64,000 nucleotides of DNA from Tubulanus polymorphus (lineage: Eukaryota > Nemertea > Palaeonemertea > Tubulaniformes > Tubulanidae), in NCBI RefSeq assembly GCF_964204645.1, contig NC_134032.1, positions 15,186,275 through 15,250,274 of the forward strand, written 5' to 3'. This document shows, in pieces, positions 49,018 to 62,502 of this stretch. Position 1 is the stretch's first letter. Every line of letters starts with the position of its first letter. The notes under the pieces were generated by a model. It had not been told where the DNA came from and ran no database searches. It saw nothing but the letters and a program-made list of their open reading frames with translations. The position numbers were made by a program, and so were the translations under genes.

Positions 49018-50732
49018 TCAAATTTCGAAATCGGACGTATCGTTTTTGAAACACTTGTAATAATAGGGATCGACACGCACCTTGCGCCGTTTCGATTGGT
49101 TAGAGGTATCTATGGCAACGGACTCCATCGATTCCCCTTCGCTGATTCGCCAATCTTCGTTATCGACGCTGGCGACATCTTCCGACGGCGAGCAGAACTT
49201 CTGTTGAATGGCCTTGCGATTTTTGACGCTGCAAATAAAGAAAGGCAAAGCGCTGATGTCACGTGATACGCTTAATCACATATTTGTCTGAACAAGAAGA
49301 TGAAACCTTAGACAATACTCATTCTATCTCTGTGTCTTAGACACAGGAAGCCGTAGTAACCATAGCAACGACGAGTAATGATTCTTATGCTTACCAGATC
49401 GAAAGGGTGACAATAATCGTTACCATGACGACGATTAGTACGCATATCAGTATGTTTACTTGTTTCGGACTCAATGCGGACTCTAAATAATGCGAAAATA
49501 CATAGAAAAAAGAGTCATTCGGAGTCCCGTACAGTGGTACGGTTCGCAAACGGCTCTGAATTGTTGTCGATACGTGGGTTTATGTGTGGTGGATCAACCA
49601 ATCATAGACGCTTTACAATTCAAATAAAACGGCCGCTTATTGGTCAATGTCGGTGTTATCTCAGCCAGTCAGAGCCAATCAGAGCCGGTTTACTGAATGT
49701 TCTGTAAGCAACACGACAGCTTATTTGGTCGATGTACGAGTATCTCTCGGTTTTTTCAACCAATCAGAGATAGAGTTTGCTAATGTTGGATCTACGATTG
49801 GTGAGGTCTGAGAAAAGCTAGACTTTGCTTTAGATAAACGCAACGACACGCTCAAACTCACCTGATGTATTCAGAAAGAAATATCTAAGTTCTACGCCCG
49901 AATACCGCTGCAGACCATCACGTGATCCATCATCAAAAACGATCAATACTTTTATCCAGATTCGATTCGAGTTCGGCCAGTAGACAATAGGCGTCGCCAC
50001 CAGACCGCACAGCTCCTTATCGATTGTCTTCCGGGCATCGGCGTCCCACGATCCGAGTTCTAGAAGCCCGCGTACGGTACAACCACCTGCCCGGTTTCGA
50101 CCTGGCAAACTCACTGATTCGATGTACAGTTTGATTTTCTGATTTGCAGCGCCATCTATCGTCCATTCGCAGCGTATCGGATCGAATTGAGATCGAGGAT
50201 AGCGGATAGTGAAGTTACCGCTCAATGCGGAATTGCTGCTGACGCGTTCACTGGCAAGCGAGTTACATTCTGCTAGTGGCGCCCCCTAAAACATATGAAA
50301 ATAATTCGAAAATCGATCAAAATGTTATATTTGACAGCATTTCACTTATAAGAGTTTTGACCGTGAGTTTAAAACATTACATTTCTTGATTTTTGAGTCG
50401 AATCTGAGGCACAGTTTCCAGGACTCGGTCTTTCGCTTACGTGCATGCTGGACCCAGTTTCCCAGTTGTGAGTTGAGAGTTCATAACTCTTGAGTTTAAA
50501 AATTAGTTAACTCTGCAGGTGAATCTTAACTTGGATAAAACTGTGGCACTAGTCTGTGTCCGGACTTAGCGTGCTTGCAAAAACAGGACTAGACCAATTA
50601 AACTGGTCTAAATCTGTTCAACAATGTTGTGCTAAGAAGAAATGACACAATAAAACTAACCTTGACATAATTAGCAAAAACTGATTGTTGCCGAAAACCG
50701 ATCAATAAAATAATCAAAAGATATTTATACAT
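49018..50732 (-). CDS. Single-pass membrane protein with one CUB domain, four exons
   Basis: Exons 50732-50661, 50285-49862, 49482-49395 and 49228-49018, all with GT-AG sites and agreeing phases. 264 residues: signal peptide MYKYLLIILLIGFRQQSVFA, then one CUB domain of about 120 residues with the usual four Cys (ECNS, RCEW, GGCT, ELCG). A membrane segment ILICVLIVVMVTIIVTLSIW follows, then a cytoplasmic tail of about 70 residues with a Lys/Arg patch and VDPYYYKC. CUB domains bind proteins or glycans outside the cell, so it may be a small receptor or co-receptor. A TATATAG about 35 bases above the ATG implies a very short leader. A donor-like AAG|GTGCGT after 49081 could splice past the stop to another tail exon. 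Confidence 0.8.
49590..49805. repeat. Cluster of CCAATCA/ATTGG words in an intron
   Basis: AACCAATCA, TTATTGGTCA, AGCCAATCAGAG, AACCAATCAGAG and CGATTGGTG fall within about 210 bases between the CUB and TM exons. Confidence 0.5.
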
Positions 50733-51404
50733 TATTCCGAACGTTAGCAGACGAAGTTTCTATATAAGCGGTACATGGTTTGTGAGAGTACGTCGTGTAT
50801 TGATCAAGCCTGTACTATTCAAGGGCTGCGTTCACCGACCGCGGTCCGTCGAGCATTACATTCAGGCCGGTGACGACTCGATGACGTCAGTACATCGGCC
50901 AGGATCTACGTTACAAGTTCTTACGGTTGTGAATTGGTGATTTGACCGACTGAAAATGGGCTCCACTGTTGGATCCAGTTCCACATGTGAGTTAGAGTTA
51001 ACTCTTGGGTTAGAATTAGTTCATTTTCAACGTTTTAACTCAGAGCAAAATCTTAACTCACGACTGCAGAACTGGATCTGGGCTTCTTAAATGACTTTGA
51101 TCGAAATCGGTTCAGCATCAATTAACGCCCACTACTATCGCAGAGAAGGCGCCACGACGCGTGGCGTTGAATATTATATCGACTGGTGTGATGCACGTCC
51201 ACAGCGCGCCCGGGCAACACCGAATCAAAACATCACATACACAATCTCAGATAAAGCGCTACACACAATATCATAAAATCTTCCCCATAAATATAACTTT
51301 CAATTAGCTTTAATTCGGCGCGTCGTTCTGAGAGCTATCGCGATAAATGGTCTGTAAAACGCGAAATCAAATGTTTGTGTTTTGTTTTTCTAAATTGTTT
51401 TTTT

Positions 51405-51620
51405 CTGAGGAGGGCCGGCGAGAGGTGTAAGGGGAGAGAGAGGGAGGGAGAGGGGCAGGGGAAGGGAGGTTGACAGAGAGGGGGAAGGATGAGGGGAGGG
51501 GAGGGGAGAGAGGATGGGAGGGGAGAGGGGAGTGGGTGATGGAGGGGAGGGAAGGGGAGGGTGAGGGGAGGGAAGGGAGAGGTGAGGGGTGAGAGGGAGG
51601 GGAGGGAGAGAGAGTGGTGA
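51405..51620. repeat. GGGAGG-rich low-complexity tract
   Basis: Near-pure purine strand of GGGGAGGG and GAGAGGGA words. Confidence 0.95.
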
Positions 51621-52189
51621 TATAGCTACTCACTCTTACTCGCGAGTCCACACGCGTTGAGTGTCGTCACAAATACAGTTGTCACACACACACTCACACT
51701 GTGAACCCCAGCATCGGCTGCTGTACCGTCACAGGCACAGAATCCTCATAACAGGTGCTTTCTATTCCTCTACTAATCACTGCGGATTATCATTACAAAA
51801 AAACCCAATTATATACAATCATTATGGATTAGTATCGCGCTAATCCCTAGACAAACAGTGCGCGTGGATTATCGTTTAATCCGTATCGAGGATTAATTAG
51901 CGTTCACCTGAGATTTGGTTAGAGAGAAAAAAAGGAAAACGAAGAAAATCAAGGTAAGACAAGCTGACGTAATTCTGTGAATTTTAGAAATAAAACAGCG
52001 CAATAAAAAATCGAATTGAATTCTACGTTTATTTAATCGACATGATATTGTCTAGTTTCTAGGTTTAGAATGGGCATTTGTGGAAAACATTGTTTTTTTT
52101 TAAAGTCGTGGATTGGGTTTCACAGATAAATATTTGGGCAGAATAATTCTTGGGAACAATTTGAAATATTGTCGGTTATCGTCGGAAAT

Positions 52190-52460
52190 CCCTCGGGATA
52201 ATCAGTTCATAAAACCGAGTCCAGGTTGAGGGTTTATCCCTAGGGATAACTATGATCCCGGCCTATAAAACAGGGCCCCAGATTGAGAATTCACTCCTAG
52301 AGGTAACTTTAATACCCGGTCTATAAAACCAGGCCCAGGTTAACAATTTACCCCTAGGGGTAACTTTGATACCCGGTCCATAAAGCAGGGCCCCAGATTG
52401 AGGATTTATCCCAAGGGATAACTTCAATACCCAGCCTATAAAACAGGGCCCAGGTTTTCC
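52190..52460. repeat. About four units of a 60-bp repeat with TATAAAACAGGGCCC
   Basis: Units contain CCTATAAAACAGGGCCC and CCCTAGGGATAACTTT. Related inverted copies lie at 29276-29390. Confidence 0.8.
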
Positions 52461-53149
52461 CCTAGCGGGAACTTTTATAAGGAAAAGGGTACATATTCAA
52501 CGACTCAAAATGTCTTGTGAAAAGTCGTTGTTACTACAATAGCAGGATCCCCAATCGTAGCTCAAAAACAAGGAAAGAGCTCACTTACCGCAGGCCGCTA
52601 ATCTACCGTATACAAACTCTCTGATATTTCACGAATCGTTAAAGCATTATTTGCATCATCTTTTACCTGAACACGACTGGCAGCAGCTCCATACGTGCGC
52701 GCGCAGTCTCTCTCTCTCTCATCCATCGTTCTGTTACTGTTGAATTACTCGTAATACTAATCCACTGTAGTGAGGAGCAGACGATTACTGCCTCTCGGTA
52801 AAACTAACCGACGTTTTTATTTTAAAGCACTTCCGGTGTGTTAAGAGTTTTATCGAATGAATTACATGGCTATAAAACGTGTATCATAATTTTCCGAGTG
52901 AGAAGGGAAGGGGATGAGGGGAGAGAGGGGAGGGGAGAGAGCGGGAGGGGAGGGAGATGACAATAGTTTGGCTGCATCACGTTTCAGGGCTCTGGGTGGA
53001 TCTGAGGAAAATTGATAGACCGATAATTCCAGAATTCCCCTTTGAGGGGGATGGGGCAGCCAAGGATCTTGAATCTATTCACGCCAATCAATACCTTCAA
53101 TGTTTGATGTTGCCACGGGATTTGGGTATGAAGCTATAGGTTCCCACTG

Positions 53150-53390
53150 TTCCTTACTAGTCCCTACTAGTCCTTACTAGTTCCCACTAGTCCCAATTGG
53201 TCACTACTAGTCCTCAATAGTCCCTACTATAGTTCCCACTAGTATTTATTAGTCCTACAAGTTCTCACTAGTCCCTACCAGTCCCCCTAGTCCTAACTAG
53301 TCACTACTAGTCCTACCAGTACTCACTAGTCACTACTAGTTCCCCCTAGTTCTAACTAGTCGCTAGTAGTCCTTACTAGTCCTCGCTCAA
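53150..53390. repeat. Degenerate TCCCTACTAG decamer repeat
   Basis: TAGTCCTTACTAG, TAGTCCCTACTAG and TAGTTCCCACTAG recur about 25 times. Confidence 0.9.
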
Positions 53391-55878
53391 CGCATCGTTG
53401 AATGAATAATTTAAGCAATTCTCGTTGAAACTTGAAATGTTTTTTTCTTGTTGTAGAATCTTTCAATCATTAATTACACGGCCGTGAGGACTGTGGTGGT
53501 TTTCATGAATATTTAAGTCTTAATGTACCGCGGTAGCGACATTACTTTGACACACACCGCTAGTGTTTATTTGAAATAACGGTCACAGTTAAAAAAAAAA
53601 CGTTCGTCGCTAATTGTTTCTCGCGAAGCTTTTAAAGATAAAAACTTCAAACGCGTTTGGAAAAAATATCGCGTAGAATCTGGGACTCGAACCTTCTTGC
53701 GTGCTAGCTGACGTGGAAGATTTTTTTTGCGATTGCGAAATAACAAATATCCAAAATAGCTGCAAAGCAGCGATAACGGTTTTCTGGATTCAATTTCGTA
53801 CTTGGTGGAGTACAAAGATTTCGTCAAAACCAGTTCATAAGAACGTACGGCTTTTTAAAGGAACGCCACCTAGGGGTCAAGTGATACACTGGTCATATAA
53901 CTACTATCTAATGGTTCGACACCTTGCTCGAGAGGAGAGAAACGTCATCGAGTGGGCTAGTTCAGTCAGTTTCGAAAAATCGTCTCAATTACCAGCACAG
54001 CCTGGCGGCTGAACAAAAACATCGAATTTTGATCCATTCTATACTTTATGCCGGGCACAAGCGTTGTACACGTTTTAAATAAATAAAGTCTGAATTGAAA
54101 ATTGAATTGTCGAAAGTTGTCTTTGTCCAGAGTCGAGACAAAATGCGACTAAATTTTTGAATATTTCAAAGAACGTACCGCGTAACTAAGACTGTTCAAG
54201 TAGTTATTTGACCAGTAAATGAAATGACCAACATTCAGATTTGGTAGCGAAACTAAAAATCTCCGAATTCTAATCCATATTCCGCAATGTATCGAAGGAT
54301 TGGAAAAAAGTCTTCTTTTACTGAAGTTGAATTATAGACTTATATATAGCGACTCTCGTGACGTCATTCGGCATATCTCCGCACGCGACCTTGAACTCGA
54401 TAACGACACACGACCCGGGACAGCTTGGGGGTAATTCGATTCTTTCTGCTCGTTACAAAAACGATTGATCGCATCTAATCAATAGAATCAAGGATTCGAA
54501 CCCAATAATCTGTGGGCTATCGAATCACATTTTCCCCTACGATAAACTGGCGTCGTCCGATTCCGGTATTGAACTGTCACAAACGAAGTAATGGAGTCGC
54601 GTATAGATTTTTAGATCAGACTTCTCATCAATTCGTCAATTATTTTCTGCTGATAATAACGTGAGTATCGACTTTAATATAGACGACGACATGCCGTGAG
54701 TCGAATGTACAATCCCGTAGCAGCCAGCCAATCCATCTCTCGATTTTCACGAAAGCGGAAATTTCATCTTGGACGTGGAACTTTTTGTAAGCCACTCCGC
54801 AAATGCCCCGTAAATACCTCGCAAATGCCCCGCAGTAATTTTTTTACTAGCTCGGAATAGTTAAAACGTTTAATTTTGATCAAATCTGATCAAATCTTTA
54901 CTCATTCACCCGATGAAGCTACGATACATTACTAGCGAGAACTTGTCACACCTATAAAATACTACTAGAATATGAGTTGAATGAACAGGATGATGAAGCT
55001 ACCAGATATTAGTAGCGAAAGCTCGTGCGTCTAATAAACTAGTCATACCTATATAAAAATTTTTTTTTTTCGAAATAAAGTTCGCAAAATCTCAGGATCT
55101 GGTTTCCAGGAAAGTCGCATGGAAAGAGATATAGTTCTACTTACGGAAGCCCCTAGGTGACATACGAGATAATTTTTTTTCACAATTTCGACTGATAAAG
55201 TACTACTCGATTCGTTGAAGATATAATATTAATGTCTGTGTCTTATCTCGGAGAGATGTTGTCGTCGGCGCGTTACACTGGTAACACGGTGTTAAGTGTA
55301 ACCAGTGACTGAGGTCTCTACTCTTAATAATCTACAATAGCAATAACAACTGCGGCAAACATCGTCTCACTGTGTCTGTACTCACCGGGCGGCCGGGAAC
55401 ATATTGAAAAAATGTATCTTCTGCCGCACAGTATAACAAACTATTAGACAAATACTCCGAACGAGCCACAGTGACGGGTGATAGGAAAATCGATAAAATC
55501 GATCGGTGTTCTTTTTTGACAATAACAACGTTGAGGCCTCGGCGCGGGTGGTTTTTTCGTGAAAGCAGAAATTGAGGATATCGGTAATCATCCGCGTACT
55601 GGGTCGTTATATGGAATCAATTATCAGCTATCCGCGGAGTGTTCTCCTTCGTTGTTTGAATTGCTAACTGGTTCTTGAGATGGTGCATAAAAACCCTCGA
55701 TTTCCGCGCACTAAGGCAATGATTTTTTCTTAAATGGAAACGTTTGTTGTAAAATCGAATCATCGATGCCCTGACATCTTATCTTTACACATTCAAGATT
55801 TCATCATTCATATCAGGTTCAACAGCTGTTTGCGCTTACGCCTAAACATGTTTGACGAAATTTGCATATGTAAATTGA

Positions 55879-55949
55879 GCATCGGTGGTTCAGTGGTAGA
55901 ATTCTCGCCTGCCACGCGGGGGGCCCGGGTTCGATTCCCGGCCGATGCA
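55879..55949 (+). tRNA. tRNA-Gly (GCC)
   Basis: 71 bases; acceptor stem GCATCGG/CCGATGC, anticodon loop CTGCCAC with GCC, B box GGGTTCGATTCCC. Near-identical to animal tRNA-Gly(GCC). Confidence 0.95.
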
Positions 55950-56186
55950 AGTTCATTTTTCGAAATTTATTTTTGCACTTTGAATATTATGAATCGAGTT
56001 TTTTTTCTGCATGATTCTACATTTGTAACTAGCCTGCACCATCGGAAATGAGGCTCAGCTTGATACAATGCCTTTTTGATACTGTGTAAGGTTCAAAAGT
56101 ATATATCATCAAATGTCAAACACACCTGCGCTTTGCAACTGTTCTGGATCGGAATTTAAGACTTGAGATTCAAAGTATTCTCATGG

Positions 56187-56257
56187 GCATCGGTGGTTCA
56201 GTGGTAGAATTCTCGCCTGCCACGCGGGGGGCCCGGGTTCGATTCCCGGCCGATGCA
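56187..56257 (+). tRNA. tRNA-Gly (GCC)
   Basis: Identical body to the copy 308 bases upstream. Confidence 0.95.
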
Positions 56258-57124
56258 ATTTCTTTTTCACGCAAACAATAACGATATTACTTTTACATAT
56301 TAACATAACTATTACTTATCACGCCATGCTTATAAAGAAGTACCTATACGAGTGCGTAACTACTACGATGATTACGATGATTACGATCGTCACGATCGTT
56401 TTAAACGCCGGGAAATACAACGGTAAAGTAACGAAATTAATTGTTAAATTGAGCCCGGAACGGTAGAATTACATATAAACGGTATTCGATTACCTATGTT
56501 AATGATACAATATTACCTCAAATTGCGTAATCGTTTACTATTTTCGAAAATCGGATTCATAAAAAAGAAAGTTTCAAATCATTAGATTTTCACGATCGCG
56601 TGGCAACAATAACGAACGTTTTTTACGCGATAATTTCGAATTTCTCTTCCATACGGCAGCGCATATGGAAAATAGAATAACCAATGACGAAGTAAAGAAT
56701 ATCGAATAAAGAATAACGAATTAAAGGCACACGTATTTCTCTATCGCTTCATATACGGATATTCATCCTACTGTAAAGGGTTTCTCGGAAGACGAGCCCA
56801 GTTTGGATTCTACTACAGCAAACTCGCAAACTTGCCGACTCGCAGTCTGGTACAAACTCGTAGCACGAAGCTAAAACGCTCACTCGCTCGTCAGCATCAA
56901 TGATTGCGGCAACTGACTTCCGGTTGCGCGGTTGTCTGACTCGCTCTCTCTCTCCGCGCGAGCAATCAGTGCTCGATGCCGCCGCCGAAAAGACTACTGA
57001 TTATCAGGTATCTATACACGTCGTACATAACGAATTGGCCGTCGAAATCACATCCGCGACCACATGCCGTATAGAATTACCAATCACTCCGAGGCGGTGC
57101 GCAGATTGCTGCTAGGCCGGTGGA

Positions 57125-57360
57125 GAATCTTTACAATAGTGCCACCTATCGGATACTCGATTGCCACAGTGTAGCTTTATCATTTATTAACCGTATTACA
57201 CATGACTGACGCGAGTGCCACCTATCGGATACTCGATTGCCACAGCAGCAGCTACAATCGGACAAGTGCTTAGATCGGACCCTGTAGCTTTGTCATTCAT
57301 AACAGTATTACACAGATGCCTGATTTCACACTAGCGCCACGTATCGGATACCAGGTCGGA
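57125..57360. repeat. Three copies of AGTGCCACCTATCGGATACTC
   Basis: GCCACCTATCGGATACTCG and ATTGCCACAGT repeat at about 57137, 57216 and 57335; relatives of the CTCF-like family. Confidence 0.75.
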
Positions 57361-57957
57361 AAATACGCGCTAGTATCTGCGCGGTAACCTAGTGACCACG
57401 CAACAATAGAGTTCGCGAACGTTCGATGAAGAAAGATGACTCCATCCCCCTCCCCTCTGTCTCACGATGAAATCCAATCTAAAGTGTGTATGTGCAACAA
57501 GCAGTGGTAGTTACTCGTGCACCAAGCCATACACCGATAGAAGATAAATGATATGGTGGTTGTCAATTCCAGCCTCATTAAGCCGTCAATTGGTCCATCG
57601 CTATGTGACAGGTGGTTGTTCCGACCCGAGCTGCGGTTATAATTGGAAATAGAAAAAAGCCCTTCTACTGCTTGCGGTGGAAATGCCAGATGAAATATAC
57701 AAACATATATATAATATACTTGTAACTTGCAACGGCTTGAAGGCCACACGTCACTGATCGTCTGTCATATCATTTCAAATAGCGATAATTCCGTCCGTAC
57801 TGGTAGTCAGTGTTGTCCAGGGTCCACTTTCAGTTTCCACTATCAGACAAGTGGTTTGAGTTAGACCCAAAGTTCAGGATTCAGTTCCAAAGATTGCGGT
57901 TAATATTTGACCCAAAGCTGGAAAAAATAATCGCCGGATGGATCTCATTTTACTTTC

Positions 57958-58072
57958 ACTCGTGGACCTGTGGACCCGTGGACCCGTGGACCCGTGGACC
58001 CGTGGACCCGTGGACCCGTGGACCCGTGGACCCGTGGACCCGTGGACCCGTGGACCCGTGGACCCGTGGAAC
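57958..58072. repeat. 9-bp repeat (CGTGGACCC)n, about 12 units
   Basis: Perfect tandem units, so both strands are open in frame. Confidence 0.97.
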
Positions 58073-58166
58073 TCGGTTCGATTTCACGGCGTGATATGAT
58101 AAGTACCGGGTAATATTACTAAAAGTGAATAATGTAAAAATAGGATAAAGTTCACAAAAACATGAT

Positions 58167-58237
58167 TGCATCGGCCGGGAATCGAACCCGGGCCCCCCGC
58201 GTGGCAGGCGAGAATTCTACCACTGAACCACCGATGC
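58167..58237 (-). tRNA. tRNA-Gly (GCC)
   Basis: Same sequence as the plus-strand copies. Flanking words TGAGCCTCATTTCCGA and GCAGGTGTGTTTGACA match those around the plus-strand pair. Confidence 0.95.
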
Positions 58238-58482
58238 CTATGAAGTCTTGCCAAATCTCAAGTGAAGAATACCGATCCATGACACTTTGAAAACGTGCAG
58301 GTGTGTTTGACAATGATGATATATACTTTAGCTTGTGCAGTATTAAAACACATTGTATTAAAGCTGAGCCTCATTTCCGATCGGTGCAGAACAGTTACAA
58401 ATGTAGAATCTCACAGAAAAATAGATTCTTATATCCACAATGTGTTTTAAACGTGGCAAAAATGAATTTCAAAAAATAACTT

Positions 58483-58553
58483 TGCATCGGCCGGGAATCG
58501 AACCCGGGCCCCCCGCGTGGCAGGCGAGAATTCTACCACTGAACCACCGATGC
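58483..58553 (-). tRNA. tRNA-Gly (GCC)
   Basis: Same body, 316 bases from its minus-strand neighbour; intact stems and boxes. Confidence 0.95.
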
Positions 58554-58774
58554 TTGATGACAAATCTTTAATCTTAAGTCCCCAAGTCAAATGCAGGACA
58601 CTTTGCAAAGTGCAGGTGTATATGACATCGATAGTTTTTGCAGTATTGAAGACACTGTCTAAAGCTGAGCATAAATCAACCGATTTAATAAGTAAAAGCT
58701 CCCAGAAAAAACCCGATTCCTTCAGAATGCTTTATTTAAGACAACGCAAAAGTAATTTCGAAAAGTAACTTTGT

Positions 58775-58830
58775 TTGCATCGGCTGGGAATCTAACCCCA
58801 GCCTCTCCTTGTGGGCCGTTAGACTTCAAT
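58775..58830 (-). pseudogene. Degenerate tRNA-Gly copy
   Basis: TGCATCGGCTGGGAATCTAA keeps the 3' half with substitutions; the anticodon arm and 5' half are lost. It continues the spacing of the cluster. Confidence 0.6.
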
Positions 58831-59689
58831 AGGATGTTGGTAGAACGTTGGAAGTTGTGATTTGTATCCTACAGGTTTCAGTCCCATCGAGGGGGCAAGA
58901 TACATCTACCATTGAACCTTACCCCCTCCCCCAAAAATTGTTCCAATTATAGTTAATAGCTAACGGTAACTCATTTTTTTGAGACACCCTGTTCCGAATT
59001 AGGTGGACTTTGTTTATTTTCACTTTTTTTTCGAAAATTGAATAATCCTTGTAGTCAGAATATTTGCGGCAATCTCACGCTATGTACATTGCTTGTTCTG
59101 CGAACAATTAGCCAGTGACGTTACATCGAAATCCGTGACGTCACAAGTAAGTAGGACGATAAGAAGTACGCAGGTGTGTTTGAAGTTTTAAGCTCTTCTA
59201 GAGGTTTTAAAAGGTGTCGTCACGCGCGACAACACGGCAACAATCGAATCCGTTTTCTTTTGATCGTTTGAAAAAATGACGAAAACACAGGATGTCGAAC
59301 ACACGCGCGGGCGCCGGATTTCTTTTTCTCCAAATCACGATGACGTCATCGAATACAGTGCACGCTTTAATCGGATTCATCTCGTGACGGATGAACGATC
59401 GATATAAAATGTCACCCCAGCGAGAAGCAGACGATTTTATTGTTGTTTACTGCTAGCAACAATAATAATGATCCCGGTGGAGATTACGACTCTCTCCTCG
59501 GTGAGAGGAGGAAGAAGAAAACTAATCCGGTTCCGCTCTGATTTCTGGGGAGAACTTTCAAGTACCAATCAGTGCAGAATAACATTAGATCACTGCGCAA
59601 TTTATTGCGCATGGAACAATAAATTGCTGTAGCACTGATTTAAAAGGTATTTAGTCGAGTTGGATGGAAGAAGCATGGAGGGAATTAGA

Positions 59690-60015
59690 GATGGACGGGG
59701 AGAGGGAGCGGGAGAGGAGAGAGGGAGAGAGGGAGAGGGTGAGGAGAGAGGGAGAGGGAGAGAGGGAGAGAGGGAGAGGAGAGAGGGAGAGAGAGAGAGA
59801 GAGAGGGAGAGGAGAGAGGGAGAGAGGGAGAGGAGAGAGGGAGAGAGGGAGAGAGAGGGAGAGGGAGAGAGGAGAGAGGGAGAGAGGGGGAGAGGGAGAG
59901 GGAGAGGGAGAGAGGGAGAGGGAGAGGGAGAGAGGGAGAGGGAGAGGGAGAGAGGGAGAGAGGGAGAGAGGGAGAGAGGGAGAGGAGAGAGGGAGAGAGG
60001 GAGAGAGGGAGAGGG
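59690..60015. repeat. GAGAGG low-complexity tract
   Basis: Almost pure GGGAGAGA repeats. All long frames here are artefacts. Confidence 0.97.
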
Positions 60016-60364
60016 CATTGCGCTGGCACTTAAACGCGCTTGCGTGTTCGAATACGACTCTCTGTCGATAGGTGTCGCTGATTGCGGCGATATGTAGATA
60101 GAAGTCGGGTTCAATCAGAATAAATAGAACCCGACGATGTTTGATTGCGTCAGCTCATCGCACAGCAGACGAACGCGCGTGCTCTGAATTTATAAAACTT
60201 GTTTCGTTAATTTTCCGCCTAAGCGACGACGTTGCAGAGAATGGGCGGCATCGAATTATACCTGACCTACCCGCGGTGTCACCTACAGTCGCCAGGTCAA
60301 GGTCGAACGTGAACTGTCACGATGGCAGACGATATCCGACTCTGATGGACCTACGAGGACTCCT

Positions 60365-60640
60365 TGGCATGTTAGGATCCACCAGGTGTCGCAAGTGTGC
60401 AGTAGGATACCAACTAATGCGGCAATAGAAGATTCCACGTGTGGCAAGTGATGATCCACCAGGTGTCGCTAGTGTGCAGTAGGACACCAACTACTGCGGC
60501 AAAAGAGGATTCCACTTGTGGCAAGTGATGATCCACCAGGTGTCGCTTGTATGCAATTGGGGCATCAACTACTGCGGCAATGGAGGATTCCGCATGTGGC
60601 AAGTGAGGATCCACCAGGTGTCGCTAGTTTGAGCTACTCT
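60365..60640. repeat. Three to four units of the CTCF-like family
   Basis: GATCCACCAGGTGTCGCTAG, CTGCGGCAATAGAGGATT and GTGGCAAGTG repeat about every 78 bases, in inverse orientation to the 5.3-kb array. Confidence 0.85.
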
Positions 60641-61499
60641 GGGTGATCCAAAACGCAAGGCAGACAAAGTTATGCTTTACGCCACGCGAGATGAGATTTA
60701 AAATCTTTTTCTTTGTGTCTATAATAATTGGAAGTATGACAACAAAACACTTCTTCTTCAAAACAATAAACAACAGGGCCCGGTTTCATAAAAAATTTTA
60801 ACTCAAATTTTTGTTGTAATCGCAATTGGTTATTTCATGTATTCAAAGAGGACAACAATTCAAACTTAACCGTTTAAGGCTTAAACTTTTTCGTGAAACC
60901 GAATTCTCTCGATTCAATTTGCTAAGACAATAGAAATTAATGAAACTGATAACGCCCCTTTAACTTTAACGGCTGGAAATCCTCGCTTCACAGTAAACCC
61001 CCTCCATATCAGCACGATAAACTGTTTTGAGTAAAACAGACGCCCCGACCCCTCCCCCGTCGCTCTGCAGAGAGAATGCAATTTAATTGAAAACGCAACC
61101 TGTCGTTCCGTATCAGCAGCTATTCGTTTTCATCTAAAAAGGATCTCGGTCGTTCGTCGGCATTCGACTCAATTACCGTTAGATATCGCAGCAATAAACC
61201 TAATCTACGAAATCGCACCTGCGGTTCTGCTGCAATTCTGCCGCTGCTACTTCAACGTTTCTGCTTCGTTTTTACCGATATCAACGTTTCAGCATCGCAA
61301 CATTTACAATACCGGTTTGTATAGTGCTAATCTCGCAAAATCTCGTGTTCTCGTGCGAGAATTTTGTGAGGAAAGAAAGCAATTTATAATGGAATATCTC
61401 GATTTTAGTGTCTCTTGAAATGTGGACGATCAGTCTATGAAAGTGGGCTGATAAATGTCTAATGTCTGGTGTTTACAGAGCATTCTCCTTCTCCATGTC

Positions 61500-61591
61500 C
61501 CCCGTCCTGTCCCTAACCTGTTTACCGCTCCCCCTCTCCCCCTCTTCTTGTACCTCTCTGTCCCTCTCTCTTCTCTCTGTCCCTGTCCCTA

Positions 61592-61623
<32 letters not shown>

Positions 61624-61792
61624 TCTCTCCCTGTCCCTGTCCCTCTCCCTCTCTCTCTCTCCCTGTCCCTGTTCCTGTCCCTGTCCCTCTCCCTCTCTCT
61701 CTCTCCCAGTCCCCGTTCCTGTCCCTGTCCCTCTCACTGTCTCTGTCTCTCTCCCTGTCCCTGTCACTGTCCCTCTCTCCATCCCTCTCCCT

Positions 61793-61875
<83 letters not shown>

Positions 61876-61915
61876 TCTCTCTCCCTCTCCCTCTCCCTGT
61901 CCCTGCTTTGCACGG
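61500..61915. repeat. CCCTGT/CTCTCT low-complexity tract
   Basis: A pyrimidine strand moving from (CCCTGT)n to (CT)n. Open frames are artefacts. Confidence 0.97.
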
Positions 61916-62423
61916 AAACTCTGTGTCGTCACCGAAAACGATTTATTATCTCCATTCGAAAGCTATCGGAAATTCCGAGTAAGTCCAGAGAGGAATGTGA
62001 ACGATTTAAAGGACTTCCAAGTAAATCGTACACAGTCGTGTAGAGTCGGATCCACTGTGGAACTGTGGAACTGTGTGAACTGTGGAACTGTGTCTACTGT
62101 GTGCACTGATTGCCCTGTTTAAAAACAAAAATCAATACTCTGGTGGAATTGTTAGTTGTTTTATTGTAAGTTTATTGTCAGTTTATTACGGATTGGAATG
62201 AGTTGATTGAAAGGTGCTTCAATCACGGCGATCGTATGCAGCGGCATCAGCACCAGCAGCTGCTGCATGGCACCAGCAGATCATCATCTTGCGTATCACT
62301 TGAAAGATTGCTGAGAGAGACCTAGCTAGCATCAATGATTGATGATGAAGTATGAATAGCTAGTTTGATGCCGGTATTAGTAGTTTTATTAAGAGGTTGT
62401 CGTGTTAGTTGAGAGGGAAAGTA

Positions 62424-62467
62424 GCAGCAGCGGCAGCAGCAGCAGCAGCAGCAGCAGCAGCGGCGGC

Positions 62468-62502
<35 letters not shown>
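62424..62502. repeat. (CAG)n-type trinucleotide repeat with CGG interruptions
   Basis: About 26 CAG/CGG triplets. No convincing exon surrounds it, so a poly-Ala or poly-Gln product is not supported. Confidence 0.9.
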
